Shown in pieces: positions 8,571 through 14,320 of a stretch of DNA of 18,186 nt (its first letter is position 1; each line of letters begins with the position of its first letter). The stretch spans positions 1-18,186 of the forward strand of contig JAJFUG010000121.1 of NCBI GenBank assembly GCA_021372515.1, given 5' to 3'. Below the pieces are notes generated by a model, which saw only the letters and a list, made by a program, of their open reading frames with translations, did not search any database and was not told where the DNA came from. The translations under genes and the position numbers were made by a program. The stretch is from a bacterium (GTDB lineage Bacteria > Gemmatimonadota > Glassbacteria > GWA2-58-10).

Positions 8571-8751
8571 AACCAGGCAGTTGCGGAAGACTGAATCGCA
8601 TTTGTTAAACGTTTTTGGAAAAATTAGTTTCAGGTCGTGAAGGAATAAACGGTACAAACCCTCCCCCGTGTCCGCTTGAAAAGCGCGCCACTACCCTATA
8701 ATTGTCCAGGTTACCCGAAGGATCGAGAAATCGTGAGGGACTAAGCAGGTC

Positions 8752-8760
8752 ATTATAACA
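8752..8760 (-). promoter_or_regulatory. Candidate extended -10 promoter for PFOR
   Basis: Minus-strand TGTTATAAT: a perfect TATAAT preceded by TG one base upstream, the extended -10 arrangement that can work without a good -35. No recognisable -35 lies 16-18 nt upstream. It would give a leader of about 225 nt before the PFOR ATG. Confidence 0.5.
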
Positions 8761-8782
8761 GTTTCCGGCCTTAGAATGATAC

Positions 8783-8810
8783 AATTTAATCAGTTAACCC
8801 CTGTTGTCAA
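8783..8810 (-). promoter_or_regulatory. Second candidate promoter upstream of PFOR
   Basis: Minus-strand TTGACA (8810-8805, perfect -35) with TAAATT (8788-8783) after a 16-nt spacer. It lies directly upstream of the extended -10 element, so PFOR may have tandem promoters. The spacer contains GTTAAC. Confidence 0.45.
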
Positions 8811-8944
8811 GTAGAATCATCTTGCTGTCCCCCAGGCGGATAGCCCCTCCGTTGCGACTCACTGCGCCTCCCTGCCCCGCAGGACATGCGACCCGCCTCC
8901 AAAGCCTCCCTCCGTGTGACAGCGGGTGTTTTTCCGGATTTGAG

Positions 8945-9066
8945 AAAAGCGCCAGGAATAATAGAACATATTGTCAAAACGCAAATTAACGACTATCACC
9001 CGGCTCGCCGGGGACAAAAATGCGAGCGTTACCTTTGGGTTGAATGAAAATCCGTACGGCGCTTTT
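8945..9066. repeat. Nested inverted repeats, possible structured RNA
   Basis: Outer arms AAAAGCGCC (8945-8953) and GGCGCTTTT (9058-9066) are perfectly complementary over 9 bp. Inside them TAACG and CGTTA pair (about 8985-8990 and 9027-9032), and inside those a short hairpin CCCGGC-tc-GCCGGG. The nesting is consistent with one folded RNA on either strand, but every arm is short, and I cannot match it to a known riboswitch or RNA family. Confidence 0.3.
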
Positions 9067-9091
9067 TCCCTCAGCGATGGAGACAACTGTC

Positions 9092-9136
9092 GGGGACCCT
9101 GTCGATGCCGCCCGCACAATGACGGGACAGGTCCCC
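9092..9136 (+). repeat. GC-rich hairpin in the leader region of the 9298 gene
   Basis: GGGGACCCTGTC (9092-9103) and GACAGGTCCCC (9126-9136) pair over 11 bp with one bulged C, leaving a 22-nt loop. There is no T-run on the plus side, so it is not a typical terminator. It could be part of an mRNA leader or an operator. Confidence 0.35.
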
Positions 9137-9264
9137 GGCGAGCGGAAGACCCGGCGCAGGCGCCCGGGCAAGCCACGGCGCCCGGCCGGAAACCGAACCA
9201 TAAACGCGCATCCCCGCCGACGGCGAAAGGAGGTATCTGAACCGTCCATTTTATTTGCTCTCTC

Positions 9265-9292
9265 TTAAGTTTGTAACTTAATTCGAGGAGGT
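9265..9292 (+). promoter_or_regulatory. Palindrome adjoining a strong ribosome binding site
   Basis: TTAAGTT-tgt-AACTTAA (9265-9281) is a perfect 7-bp inverted repeat in otherwise GC-rich DNA. It lies 3 bp before GAGGAGGT (9285-9292), which precedes the ATG at 9298 by 5 nt. It may be a repressor operator or a small leader hairpin; its AT-rich arms would make only a weak RNA stem. Confidence 0.4.
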
Positions 9293-9297
9293 GCAAC

Positions 9298-9873
9298 ATG
9301 CTTCGCCACAGCCTGATCCTATTCCTGACACTTTGCCTGACCGCTCCCGCCCTCAGTGCCGCGGAGCACAACACCGGCCTGGCCGTCGACAACCCCGCCG
9401 CAGCCGGTCAGCTCAATCCTTTCCGCGTGCGACTGGCGCTCCGGGACACGCGGGTGATCCGGCTTCAGCCTCAGCTCGCCCCGGTGCTGCTGCTCGAGTA
9501 CCGCTGCGACCGCGGGGCCGGGGTCTCGGCCCTGCTCCAGAAAATCGAGCTTGGAACCGGCCGGGTCGAGGACCAGTGCCGCATTTACTCCGCCGAGCAT
9601 CCCGCGGAGAAGAAAAACTCCGAGCGCTACTTAGCTTACGGCATGGGAAGCCAGCCCGGGTTCAGCGAAAGCGGCCTCTACTCGATCCTGCTGCAGGCGC
9701 GGCGCCGGGACGGCCGGGGCGAAAACCTGTTCGTGGCTTTTTACTGGGACTCCGGCCTGCGCTCGATCGAGGTCGTGACCAGCGGCCGGGTGAGCGAGGC
9801 GGAGCTGGCCCGCATCAACGCCGCTGCCGGCGACATCGACTACACATCAGCGGAGCCGGTCCACGGGCGTTGA
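9298..9873 (+). CDS. Small secreted protein of unknown family
   Basis: I do not recognise this 191-residue protein. Residues 1-21 form a clear Sec signal peptide: Arg3, a leucine-rich core and an ALSA cleavage site before AEHN. The mature part, about 170 residues, alternates hydrophobic and polar residues in segments such as PVLLLEYRC, GLYSILLQARRR and NLFVAFYWDSGLRSIEVV, suggesting a small beta-rich domain. Two cysteines (in EYRCD and EDQCRIY) are placed where a disulfide could form. No lipobox, membrane segment or catalytic motif is visible. The start is well supported by GAGGAGGT 5 nt upstream. A strong terminator at 9908-9947 makes it a single-gene unit. It is probably periplasmic or secreted; any function would be a guess. 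Confidence 0.8.
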   Translation: MLRHSLILFLTLCLTAPALSAAEHNTGLAVDNPAAAGQLNPFRVRLALRDTRVIRLQPQLAPVLLLEYRCDRGAGVSALLQKIELGTGRVEDQCRIYSAEHPAEKKNSERYLAYGMGSQPGFSESGLYSILLQARRRDGRGENLFVAFYWDSGLRSIEVVTSGRVSEAELARINAAAGDIDYTSAEPVHGR

Positions 9874-9907
9874 GGTACATTATCTTCAAACGTTAAAGGT
9901 TGGTCCC

Positions 9908-9947
9908 TCCGGGCGCGGCTTTTTCATCAGCCGCGCCCGGAGTTTTT
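9908..9947 (+). terminator. Intrinsic terminator after the small secreted protein gene
   Basis: Perfect 13-bp arms TCCGGGCGCGGCT (9908-9920) and AGCCGCGCCCGGA (9929-9941), an 8-nt loop, then GTTTTTC. The stem is very GC-rich. It lies 34 bp after the stop codon and separates this gene from the SMP-30-like gene. Confidence 0.92.
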
Positions 9948-9970
9948 CATCCGCGCAGCCGCCGTTCCGG

Positions 9971-9999
9971 TTGATGCCCCGGGCCGGGGGGCTTATATT
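9971..9999 (+). promoter_or_regulatory. Sigma-70-type promoter for the SMP-30-like gene
   Basis: TTGATG (9971-9976) and TATATT (9994-9999) are separated by a 17-nt GC-rich spacer; each hexamer matches consensus at 4-5 of 6 positions. Transcription would start near 10006, giving a leader of about 55 nt. The element lies immediately after the previous terminator, where a promoter is needed. Confidence 0.6.
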
Positions 10000-10061
10000 C
10001 GTAGGGAACGAACCCCAGAGGAGCACACCAGTCCAGCCACACTCGACCCGGAGCAGCCAGG

Positions 10062-10955
10062 ATGAAAAGACCCTTCTACCTTTTAGCAGCCCTCTGCGCT
10101 CTGCTTCTTTCCGCTTCCCTGCTCCCGGCCCAGGATTCCTGCCGGGTGGGCAAGTTCGAGGTGCTGGCCGGAGGGTTCAAGTTCCCGGAGGGCCCGGCGT
10201 TCGACAGCCAGGGCAACCTGTACGTGGTGGACTACAAGCGGGTTGGGGACATCGGGGTGATCCGGCCGGACGGCACGGCCGAGGTCTGGACGGACCTGGG
10301 GGCGAGCGAGGCCAACGGCATGGCGTTCTCGCCGGACGGCCGCCTGTTGTGCTGCGATGACGCCCGGCGGCGGATCATCGCCGTGGACCTTAAAACGAAA
10401 AAAGTCACTCCGGTGGTGGAGGCGTTCGGAGATTCGCTCCACCGCCCCAACGACATCGCTCTGGCCCCCAACGGCGACATCTATTTCACGAATCCTAACC
10501 GCAAGGACGAGTCGGTGGGCGGCGACGTGTTCTGCTACAGCCAGTCGCAGAAGAAGCTCTACCACCTTCTGGACAGCCTGCCCTATCCCAACGGCCTGAC
10601 CGTGAACCCCGAACGCACCGAGCTGTTCGTGGCCCTGACCGTGGGGCACAAGGTCATCCGCTGCCCGCTCACGGACGACGGGCACAAGGCCGGGCCGGTG
10701 AGCGATATTTTCAGCCTGACCGGAGGAGCCGGGCCGGACGGGGTCGAGTTGGACGAGCACGGTAACATTTACGTGGCGCACTACGGCATGTCGAAGGTGT
10801 ACTACATCACCCGGGAGGGCAGGCTGCTGGGCTGTGTCACCGGCCTGGGCACGGATGTGACCAACGTGCAGGTGCGGGGGGAGTGGCTCTACGTGACCGA
10901 GGCGCAGCGCGGCCAGGTGCTGCGGATAAAGCGGAGCGAGTTCTCGGTGGAGTGA
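10062..10955 (+). CDS. Secreted SMP-30/gluconolactonase/LRE-family protein
   Basis: A six-bladed beta-propeller protein of the SMP-30/gluconolactonase family; characterised members hydrolyse sugar lactones or related esters using one divalent metal. Of 297 residues, 1-23 are a signal peptide ending LLPA before QDS, so the protein acts outside the cytoplasm. Blade repeats are evident: FPEGPAFDSQGNLYVVD, ANGMAFSPDGRLLCCDD, RPNDIALAPNGDIYFTNP, PNGLTVNPERTELFVA and GPDGVELDEHGNIYVA. The metal ligands expected for the family are present: Glu43, Asn130 (RPND), Asn177 (PNGL) and Asp226 (GPDG). The ATG follows GGAG by 8 nt and a promoter at 9971-9999. The methyltransferase gene begins 48 bp downstream with no terminator between, so read-through is likely. 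Substrate cannot be inferred. Confidence 0.9.
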   Translation: MKRPFYLLAALCALLLSASLLPAQDSCRVGKFEVLAGGFKFPEGPAFDSQGNLYVVDYKRVGDIGVIRPDGTAEVWTDLGASEANGMAFSPDGRLLCCDDARRRIIAVDLKTKKVTPVVEAFGDSLHRPNDIALAPNGDIYFTNPNRKDESVGGDVFCYSQSQKKLYHLLDSLPYPNGLTVNPERTELFVALTVGHKVIRCPLTDDGHKAGPVSDIFSLTGGAGPDGVELDEHGNIYVAHYGMSKVYYITREGRLLGCVTGLGTDVTNVQVRGEWLYVTEAQRGQVLRIKRSEFSVE

Positions 10956-11003
10956 AGCCGGTCGCGGGCCGTGCAAGCCTTCAGCCTGATTTCTGGGAAA
11001 ACC

Positions 11004-11885
11004 ATGTACAGTGACGATTATCAAGACGAAAAGCGCCTGTTCGAAATCCTCGGGCAGATAAACAAGCGCCCGGAACCGTTCGAATTCTATACCGCACGCG
11101 AACTCTGGACGGATGAACATATATCGAAACATATGCTTTCCTTTCATCTGGACCCGGATATAAATGCAGCCTCCCGCCGAACGGCCTTCATCGACCGTTC
11201 GGCGGCCTGGATCACGGACCGGTTCCATCTCGGGCCGGGCGTGAAAGTCGCCGATTTCGGCTGCGGGCCCGGTTTGTACGTATCACGGTTGGCTGCTGTG
11301 AAGGCTGAGATAACGGGGATAGATTTTTCGGAAAACTCGCTGCGGTACTCCCGTGAAACTGCGTCGGAATCCGGCTTGAAAGTGAATTACGTCAATGCCA
11401 GCTACCTGGATTACGACACGGATGAGCGGTTCGATCTCATCCTGATGATCATGTGTGATTTCTGCGCCTTGAGTCCGGCCCAGAGGCAACGCATGCTGAC
11501 CCGGTTCAGCCGGTTCCTGCGTCCGGATGGAGCGGTTCTGCTGGATGCCTATTCCCTGAAAGCCTTCGACCTGCGGAAAGAAACCTCGGCCTTCGAGAAG
11601 AACCTCATGAACGGCTTCTGGGCGCAGAACGATTATTACGGATTTCTGAATGTCTTCAGGTATGAGACTGAAAAAGTGGTGCTCGACAAATATACCATCG
11701 TCGAAGCGGCGCATACGCGGACAGTGTACAACTGGCTTCAGTATTTCAGCCCGGACTCGATCGCCCGGGAGTTCACGCTGAACGGGTTCAGGATCGAGAG
11801 CTTCTACTCCGACGTGGCCGGTGGGCATCTGGATCCAGATGGCGGCGAGTTTGCCGTGGTTGCACGAAAAGATTGTCAGATCTGA
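11004..11885 (+). CDS. Class I SAM-dependent methyltransferase
   Basis: A 293-residue cytoplasmic methyltransferase with a Rossmann-type SAM-binding domain. Motif I is VADFGCGPGLY (82-92). The acidic residue that binds the ribose is Asp107 in ITGIDFSENSL, and FDLILMIMCDFCALSP (143-158) forms the following strands and loops. An N-terminal segment with HISKHMLSFHLDPDINAASR resembles a recurring family of bacterial small-molecule methyltransferases whose substrates are not known. The ATG at 11004 is chosen; a GTG at 10971 would add 11 residues without a ribosome binding site or conserved sequence, but cannot be excluded. The gene follows the SMP-30-like gene closely and ends at a strong terminator. 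Base composition is clearly lower in GC than its neighbours (about 40% over 11641-11700 by hand count), suggesting separate acquisition. Confidence 0.88.
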   Translation: MYSDDYQDEKRLFEILGQINKRPEPFEFYTARELWTDEHISKHMLSFHLDPDINAASRRTAFIDRSAAWITDRFHLGPGVKVADFGCGPGLYVSRLAAVKAEITGIDFSENSLRYSRETASESGLKVNYVNASYLDYDTDERFDLILMIMCDFCALSPAQRQRMLTRFSRFLRPDGAVLLDAYSLKAFDLRKETSAFEKNLMNGFWAQNDYYGFLNVFRYETEKVVLDKYTIVEAAHTRTVYNWLQYFSPDSIAREFTLNGFRIESFYSDVAGGHLDPDGGEFAVVARKDCQI

Positions 11886-11909
11886 AAGCACCGGGAACCG
11901 GTGACATCG

Positions 11910-11947
11910 AAGCAGGATCACGGGTGACGCCGTGGTCCTGCTTTTTT
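11910..11947 (+). terminator. Intrinsic terminator after the methyltransferase gene
   Basis: Arms AAGCAGGATCACGG (11910-11923) and CCGTGGTCCTGCTT (11930-11943) pair over 14 bp with one G-U wobble and a 6-nt loop. A run of six T follows (11942-11947). It lies 24 bp after the stop codon. Confidence 0.92.
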
Positions 11948-12026
11948 CCCTTCATTTTGTGCAGTAATCAGTTTTGATCTGTCTCCGTTCATTGTGGCAG
12001 GATCGGCAAAACGACAAAAAATTTTA

Positions 12027-12055
12027 TCGACAGAACCTAAACGATTGAGTATATA
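12027..12055 (+). promoter_or_regulatory. Candidate promoter for the radical SAM gene
   Basis: TCGACA (12027-12032) and TATATA (12050-12055) with a 17-nt spacer, in the AT-rich stretch after the previous terminator. Start of transcription would be near 12062, giving a leader of about 100 nt. A palindrome GATCGgCGATC at 12084-12094 lies just downstream and could bind a regulator. Confidence 0.45.
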
Positions 12056-12078
12056 GTAAGTGTTCGATTGGTTAATTC

Positions 12079-12168
12079 ATGCTCGATCGGCGATCCTATC
12101 CCCCCACTGCTGAACTCGTCCCTATGACGGAGTTCAATGCCAAAAAGAGGCCATTATCGGCCGCCTGA
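12079..12168 (+). other. 29-codon leader reading frame overlapping the radical SAM gene start
   Basis: An ATG at 12079, with a second in-frame ATG at 12124, opens a frame that ends at TGA 12166-12168. This stop overlaps the CTG at 12165 where the radical SAM homology begins in the -1 frame. There is no ribosome binding site before the 12079 ATG. It may be a translationally coupled leader, the true N-terminus joined by a frameshift, or chance. Confidence 0.25.
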
Positions 12169-13514
12169 AAATTGCACTGGTGGAGGCCGCCTCCACCGCG
12201 ACACATGTCTACAGCCGGACCTACATTCCGCGGGTCGGGATAGCGACGCTCGGCGCCATCCTGAAGCAACGAGGGTACGAGTGCGCGCTCTGGTACCAGG
12301 CCATGTCTCCTGTCGGGGTCGAGCAGCTTCTGGATTACGACCTGGTGGGGATCGGCTCGCTCTCCAGCACCATAAACGAGGCCTACCGTCTGGCGGATGA
12401 GCTGAGAGAGCGCGGCAAACTGGTGGTCATGGGTGGGACGCATGTCTCGTTCATGCCGGAAGAAGCCCTCGAGCACTGCGATTACGTGGCCATAGGCGAG
12501 GGGGATGACAGTTTCCCGGCCCTGGTCGAGGCCCTCTCCAACGGGGATTCCCTGGAATCGATCCCAGGACTGGCTTTCAAGAAACCCGGCGGCGGGGTCC
12601 ATTACGGCGGCCCGGCCGCGCCGGTGGATTTCGCCGCTCTGCCCTCACCCGATTTCAGCCTTTCGCCGCAGATCGATCCCGGCCACATTCCGCCGATAAT
12701 AGCCACCTCCCGCGGCTGCCCGCACGATTGCACTTTCTGCAGCGTGACCACCACATTCGGTCGGCGCTACCGTTTCAAGGACATCGAACAGGTCATCGCC
12801 GAGTTGCGTCCTATCGTGCAGCACAGTATCTGCTTCGGGGACGACAATTTCTGCGCCAGCCCGCAGCACACCAAGACCCTGCTCCGCCGGATGCTGGAAT
12901 GCGAGGCCGTGCCACTGCGTTGGGCGGGCGAGATGTGCGTGGGAGCGGCCCGGGACAATGAGCTGCTGGACCTGATGCAGGCCACGCGCTGCCGTATGAT
13001 GTACGTGGGCATCGAATCGGTGGACGACGGTACGCTGAAAGCCTACGGCAAGGCGCACGACCTGGAGGGTGTGGCGCGCTGTGTCGAGAGGCTCCACGCC
13101 CACGACATCGGAATCCACGGCATGTTCGTGGTCGGGCTGGAGGACAGTCTGGACACGGCGCGCCGGATTGTGGACTATGCCCGGCAGATCGACCTGGACA
13201 CGATCCAGATCATGTCGCTGACTCCGTTCCCGGGCACGCGCTCCTACGAGCAGTACGCGGAGCGCCTTCTGCACCGCGACTGGGCCTATTACGACGGTAT
13301 GCACGTGGTGGCGCGGCCGTTTGGTTGTTCCGCCCGCGAAATGCAGCTTTCAATAATCCGGCAGATGCAGCGTTTTTACGGCCTGCGGGGCCTGCTCGGG
13401 GCCTGGACACGGGGACGCACCTGGCGCCTCAAGTACCGGGCCGGGGGATATGTGCTGTCCCGCCGCTGGGAGCGCGAAAACAAGGCCTATCTGGAACGGC
13501 TGGAAAAGGCCTGA
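12165..13514 (+). CDS. B12-binding-domain radical SAM protein
   Basis: A cobalamin-dependent-type radical SAM enzyme; relatives perform methylations, cyclisations and other radical steps on lipids, pigments and natural products. Seen, numbering from CTG 12165: a B12-binding-like Rossmann domain (about 1-130) with KIALVEAASTATHVYSR, IPRVGIATLGAIL and GGTHVSFMPEEALEHCDYVAIGEGD; then the radical SAM core with Cys185-x3-Cys189-x2-Cys192 in TSRGCPHDCTFCS for the [4Fe-4S] cluster; and a basic C-terminal segment. The DxHxxG cobalamin-ligand motif is absent, as in many members. The start is uncertain. The first good start codon is GTG 12180, but it would cut the first beta strand KIALV, which is encoded in frame upstream; the stop before it is at 12111 and no in-frame ATG lies between. 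Substrate unknown. Confidence 0.85.
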   Translation: MKIALVEAASTATHVYSRTYIPRVGIATLGAILKQRGYECALWYQAMSPVGVEQLLDYDLVGIGSLSSTINEAYRLADELRERGKLVVMGGTHVSFMPEEALEHCDYVAIGEGDDSFPALVEALSNGDSLESIPGLAFKKPGGGVHYGGPAAPVDFAALPSPDFSLSPQIDPGHIPPIIATSRGCPHDCTFCSVTTTFGRRYRFKDIEQVIAELRPIVQHSICFGDDNFCASPQHTKTLLRRMLECEAVPLRWAGEMCVGAARDNELLDLMQATRCRMMYVGIESVDDGTLKAYGKAHDLEGVARCVERLHAHDIGIHGMFVVGLEDSLDTARRIVDYARQIDLDTIQIMSLTPFPGTRSYEQYAERLLHRDWAYYDGMHVVARPFGCSAREMQLSIIRQMQRFYGLRGLLGAWTRGRTWRLKYRAGGYVLSRRWERENKAYLERLEKA

Positions 13515-13550
13515 ACCGCAACACCCACGGCGATTTGCTCGGAGACAAAC

Positions 13551-13579
13551 AAGGGGCACGCGATGCGTGCCCCTTTCAG
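13551..13579. terminator. Bidirectional terminator between converging genes
   Basis: Perfect 11-bp arms AAGGGGCACGC (13551-13561) and GCGTGCCCCTT (13565-13575) with a 3-nt loop. The plus side continues TTTCAGTTT; the minus side continues with GTTTGT. It sits between the radical SAM gene and the beta-barrel gene and can serve both. Confidence 0.8.
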
Positions 13580-13617
13580 TTTCCGGCTGAATTTCCGCCA
13601 CAACAGACCATCGGCTT

Positions 13618-14229
13618 TCAGTAAAGAAACCTCAGCCCCAGGCGCGGCTCCAGGGCCTGGGTGCTGTTCTCGTCGCCGAGTTGGCTGTCCATCAGCAACC
13701 AGTAGCGGACCCGGGCGGTCAGGGCCAGGTGACGGTTCATCCGACCCTCGACCCCTGCGCTCAGAAAGACCAGCAAATCGTTCGAGTTGCTGTCCAGTTC
13801 GGGCCAGTAGCCAGCGCTCCAGAGCTTGACGTGCATCTTGGAGCGGCCCAGACCGGCCCCCAGTTGGAAAGTGCCGACCAGCCGGCTCTGAGTCGAGGTG
13901 TTGAACTGGATGGCCGGGGCGATGACCAGCAGGCTCAGCGAGACGTCATCCAGCGAGTAATTCCCGCTATCAAGTCCGCCATAGGCGCCCTTGTCGAATT
14001 TCATCCGGATGTAACCGAGCGACAGCGGGACCAGGCTCCAACGTTCGTTAAGACGGTAATAAAGCTCAGTCGTAACACCGACTCCGGTGGCCATTATTCT
14101 CTTCGTGTTTTCCGGCCCTGTGATGAAGGTCGGGGCGGCATCCAGAAGCAGGGAAAGTTTCGGCTCCTGAGCCTTCAGCGAGCCGGCGAGCAGGAGCAGA
14201 GCCAGAGTTACGGACACGAACGTTTTCAT
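13618..14229 (-). CDS. Small outer-membrane beta-barrel protein
   Basis: A 203-residue protein predicted to insert into the outer membrane. Residues 1-20 are a signal peptide ending SLKA before QEP. The mature chain alternates hydrophobic and polar residues in about eight strand-like segments, for example VGVTTELYYRL, WSLVPLSLGYIRMKF, LVGTFQLGAGLGRS, LLVFLSAGVEGRM and LALTARVRYWLL. It ends in LEPRLGLRFLY, whose terminal aromatic residue and alternating pattern match the signal recognised by the BAM assembly machinery. Size fits an eight-stranded barrel of the OmpW/OmpX/OmpA kind, but I cannot name the family. AGAGAGG lies 6 nt before the ATG. The gene is cut off from the upstream nucleoside hydrolase gene by a terminator, so it needs its own promoter in the 40 bp before the start or some read-through. 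Confidence 0.8.
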   Translation of the reverse strand: MKTFVSVTLALLLLAGSLKAQEPKLSLLLDAAPTFITGPENTKRIMATGVGVTTELYYRLNERWSLVPLSLGYIRMKFDKGAYGGLDSGNYSLDDVSLSLLVIAPAIQFNTSTQSRLVGTFQLGAGLGRSKMHVKLWSAGYWPELDSNSNDLLVFLSAGVEGRMNRHLALTARVRYWLLMDSQLGDENSTQALEPRLGLRFLY

Positions 14230-14268
14230 GAGCAGCCTCTCTGAAATGTGGACGACGACAAAACAGAT

Positions 14269-14300
14269 AAAAAAACAGCCGGCACGAATGTCGGCTGTTT
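14269..14300 (-). terminator. Intrinsic terminator after the nucleoside hydrolase gene
   Basis: On the minus strand AAACAGCCG (14300-14292) pairs with CGGCTGTTT (14281-14273) over 9 bp, followed by a run of seven T including the end of the stem (14275-14269). It lies about 20 bp after the stop codon of the gene at 14321. Confidence 0.88.
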
Positions 14301-14320
14301 AATATATTATGTCAAGTTTT

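Larger units (their letters stand above)
8519..9297. other. 779-bp gene-poor region between PFOR and the small secreted protein gene
   Basis: I see no reading frame here with family resemblance or convincing coding character. The part next to PFOR (8570-8810) is AT-rich and holds its candidate promoters and leader. The part from about 8945 to 9285 holds several inverted repeats listed separately, and ends in the ribosome binding site of the 9298 gene. An 89-codon TTG-started frame at 8971-9240 overlaps these repeats and lacks a good ribosome binding site; I treat it as unproven. A strong ribosome-binding-like AAAGGAGGT at 9226-9234 is followed by no nearby start codon. Confidence 0.6.

Noticed and set aside
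4898-8608. Long plus-strand open frames antisense to PFOR (394 and 737 codons)
   Set aside because: They are mirror frames of a high-GC gene with strong codon bias; the His/Gln/Val/Gly-rich products are typical of antisense artefacts.
8590-8612. Rex- or FNR-like redox operator upstream of PFOR (TTTGTTAAA)
   Set aside because: Only one half-site is present; no properly spaced inverted partner is found.
9070-9115. Resemblance to a fluoride riboswitch (GCGATGGAG followed by GATGCC)
   Set aside because: The segment that should pair with GGCGAU (CGCC) is missing at the required place and the pseudoknot arms do not fit.
9226-9234. AAAGGAGGT as the ribosome binding site of a hidden small gene
   Set aside because: No ATG, GTG or TTG start follows within useful distance and leads to a credible frame.
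8859-9392. 177-codon minus-strand frame crossing the gap and the signal-peptide region of the 9298 gene
   Set aside because: It runs through inverted repeats and the start of a well-supported plus-strand gene, and its product shows no domain features.
14287-14315. Perfect minus-strand TTGACA just after the nucleoside hydrolase stop, as a promoter for the beta-barrel gene
   Set aside because: No acceptable -10 lies at 16-18 nt (GACATT is poor), and the transcript would begin inside or next to the terminator hairpin.
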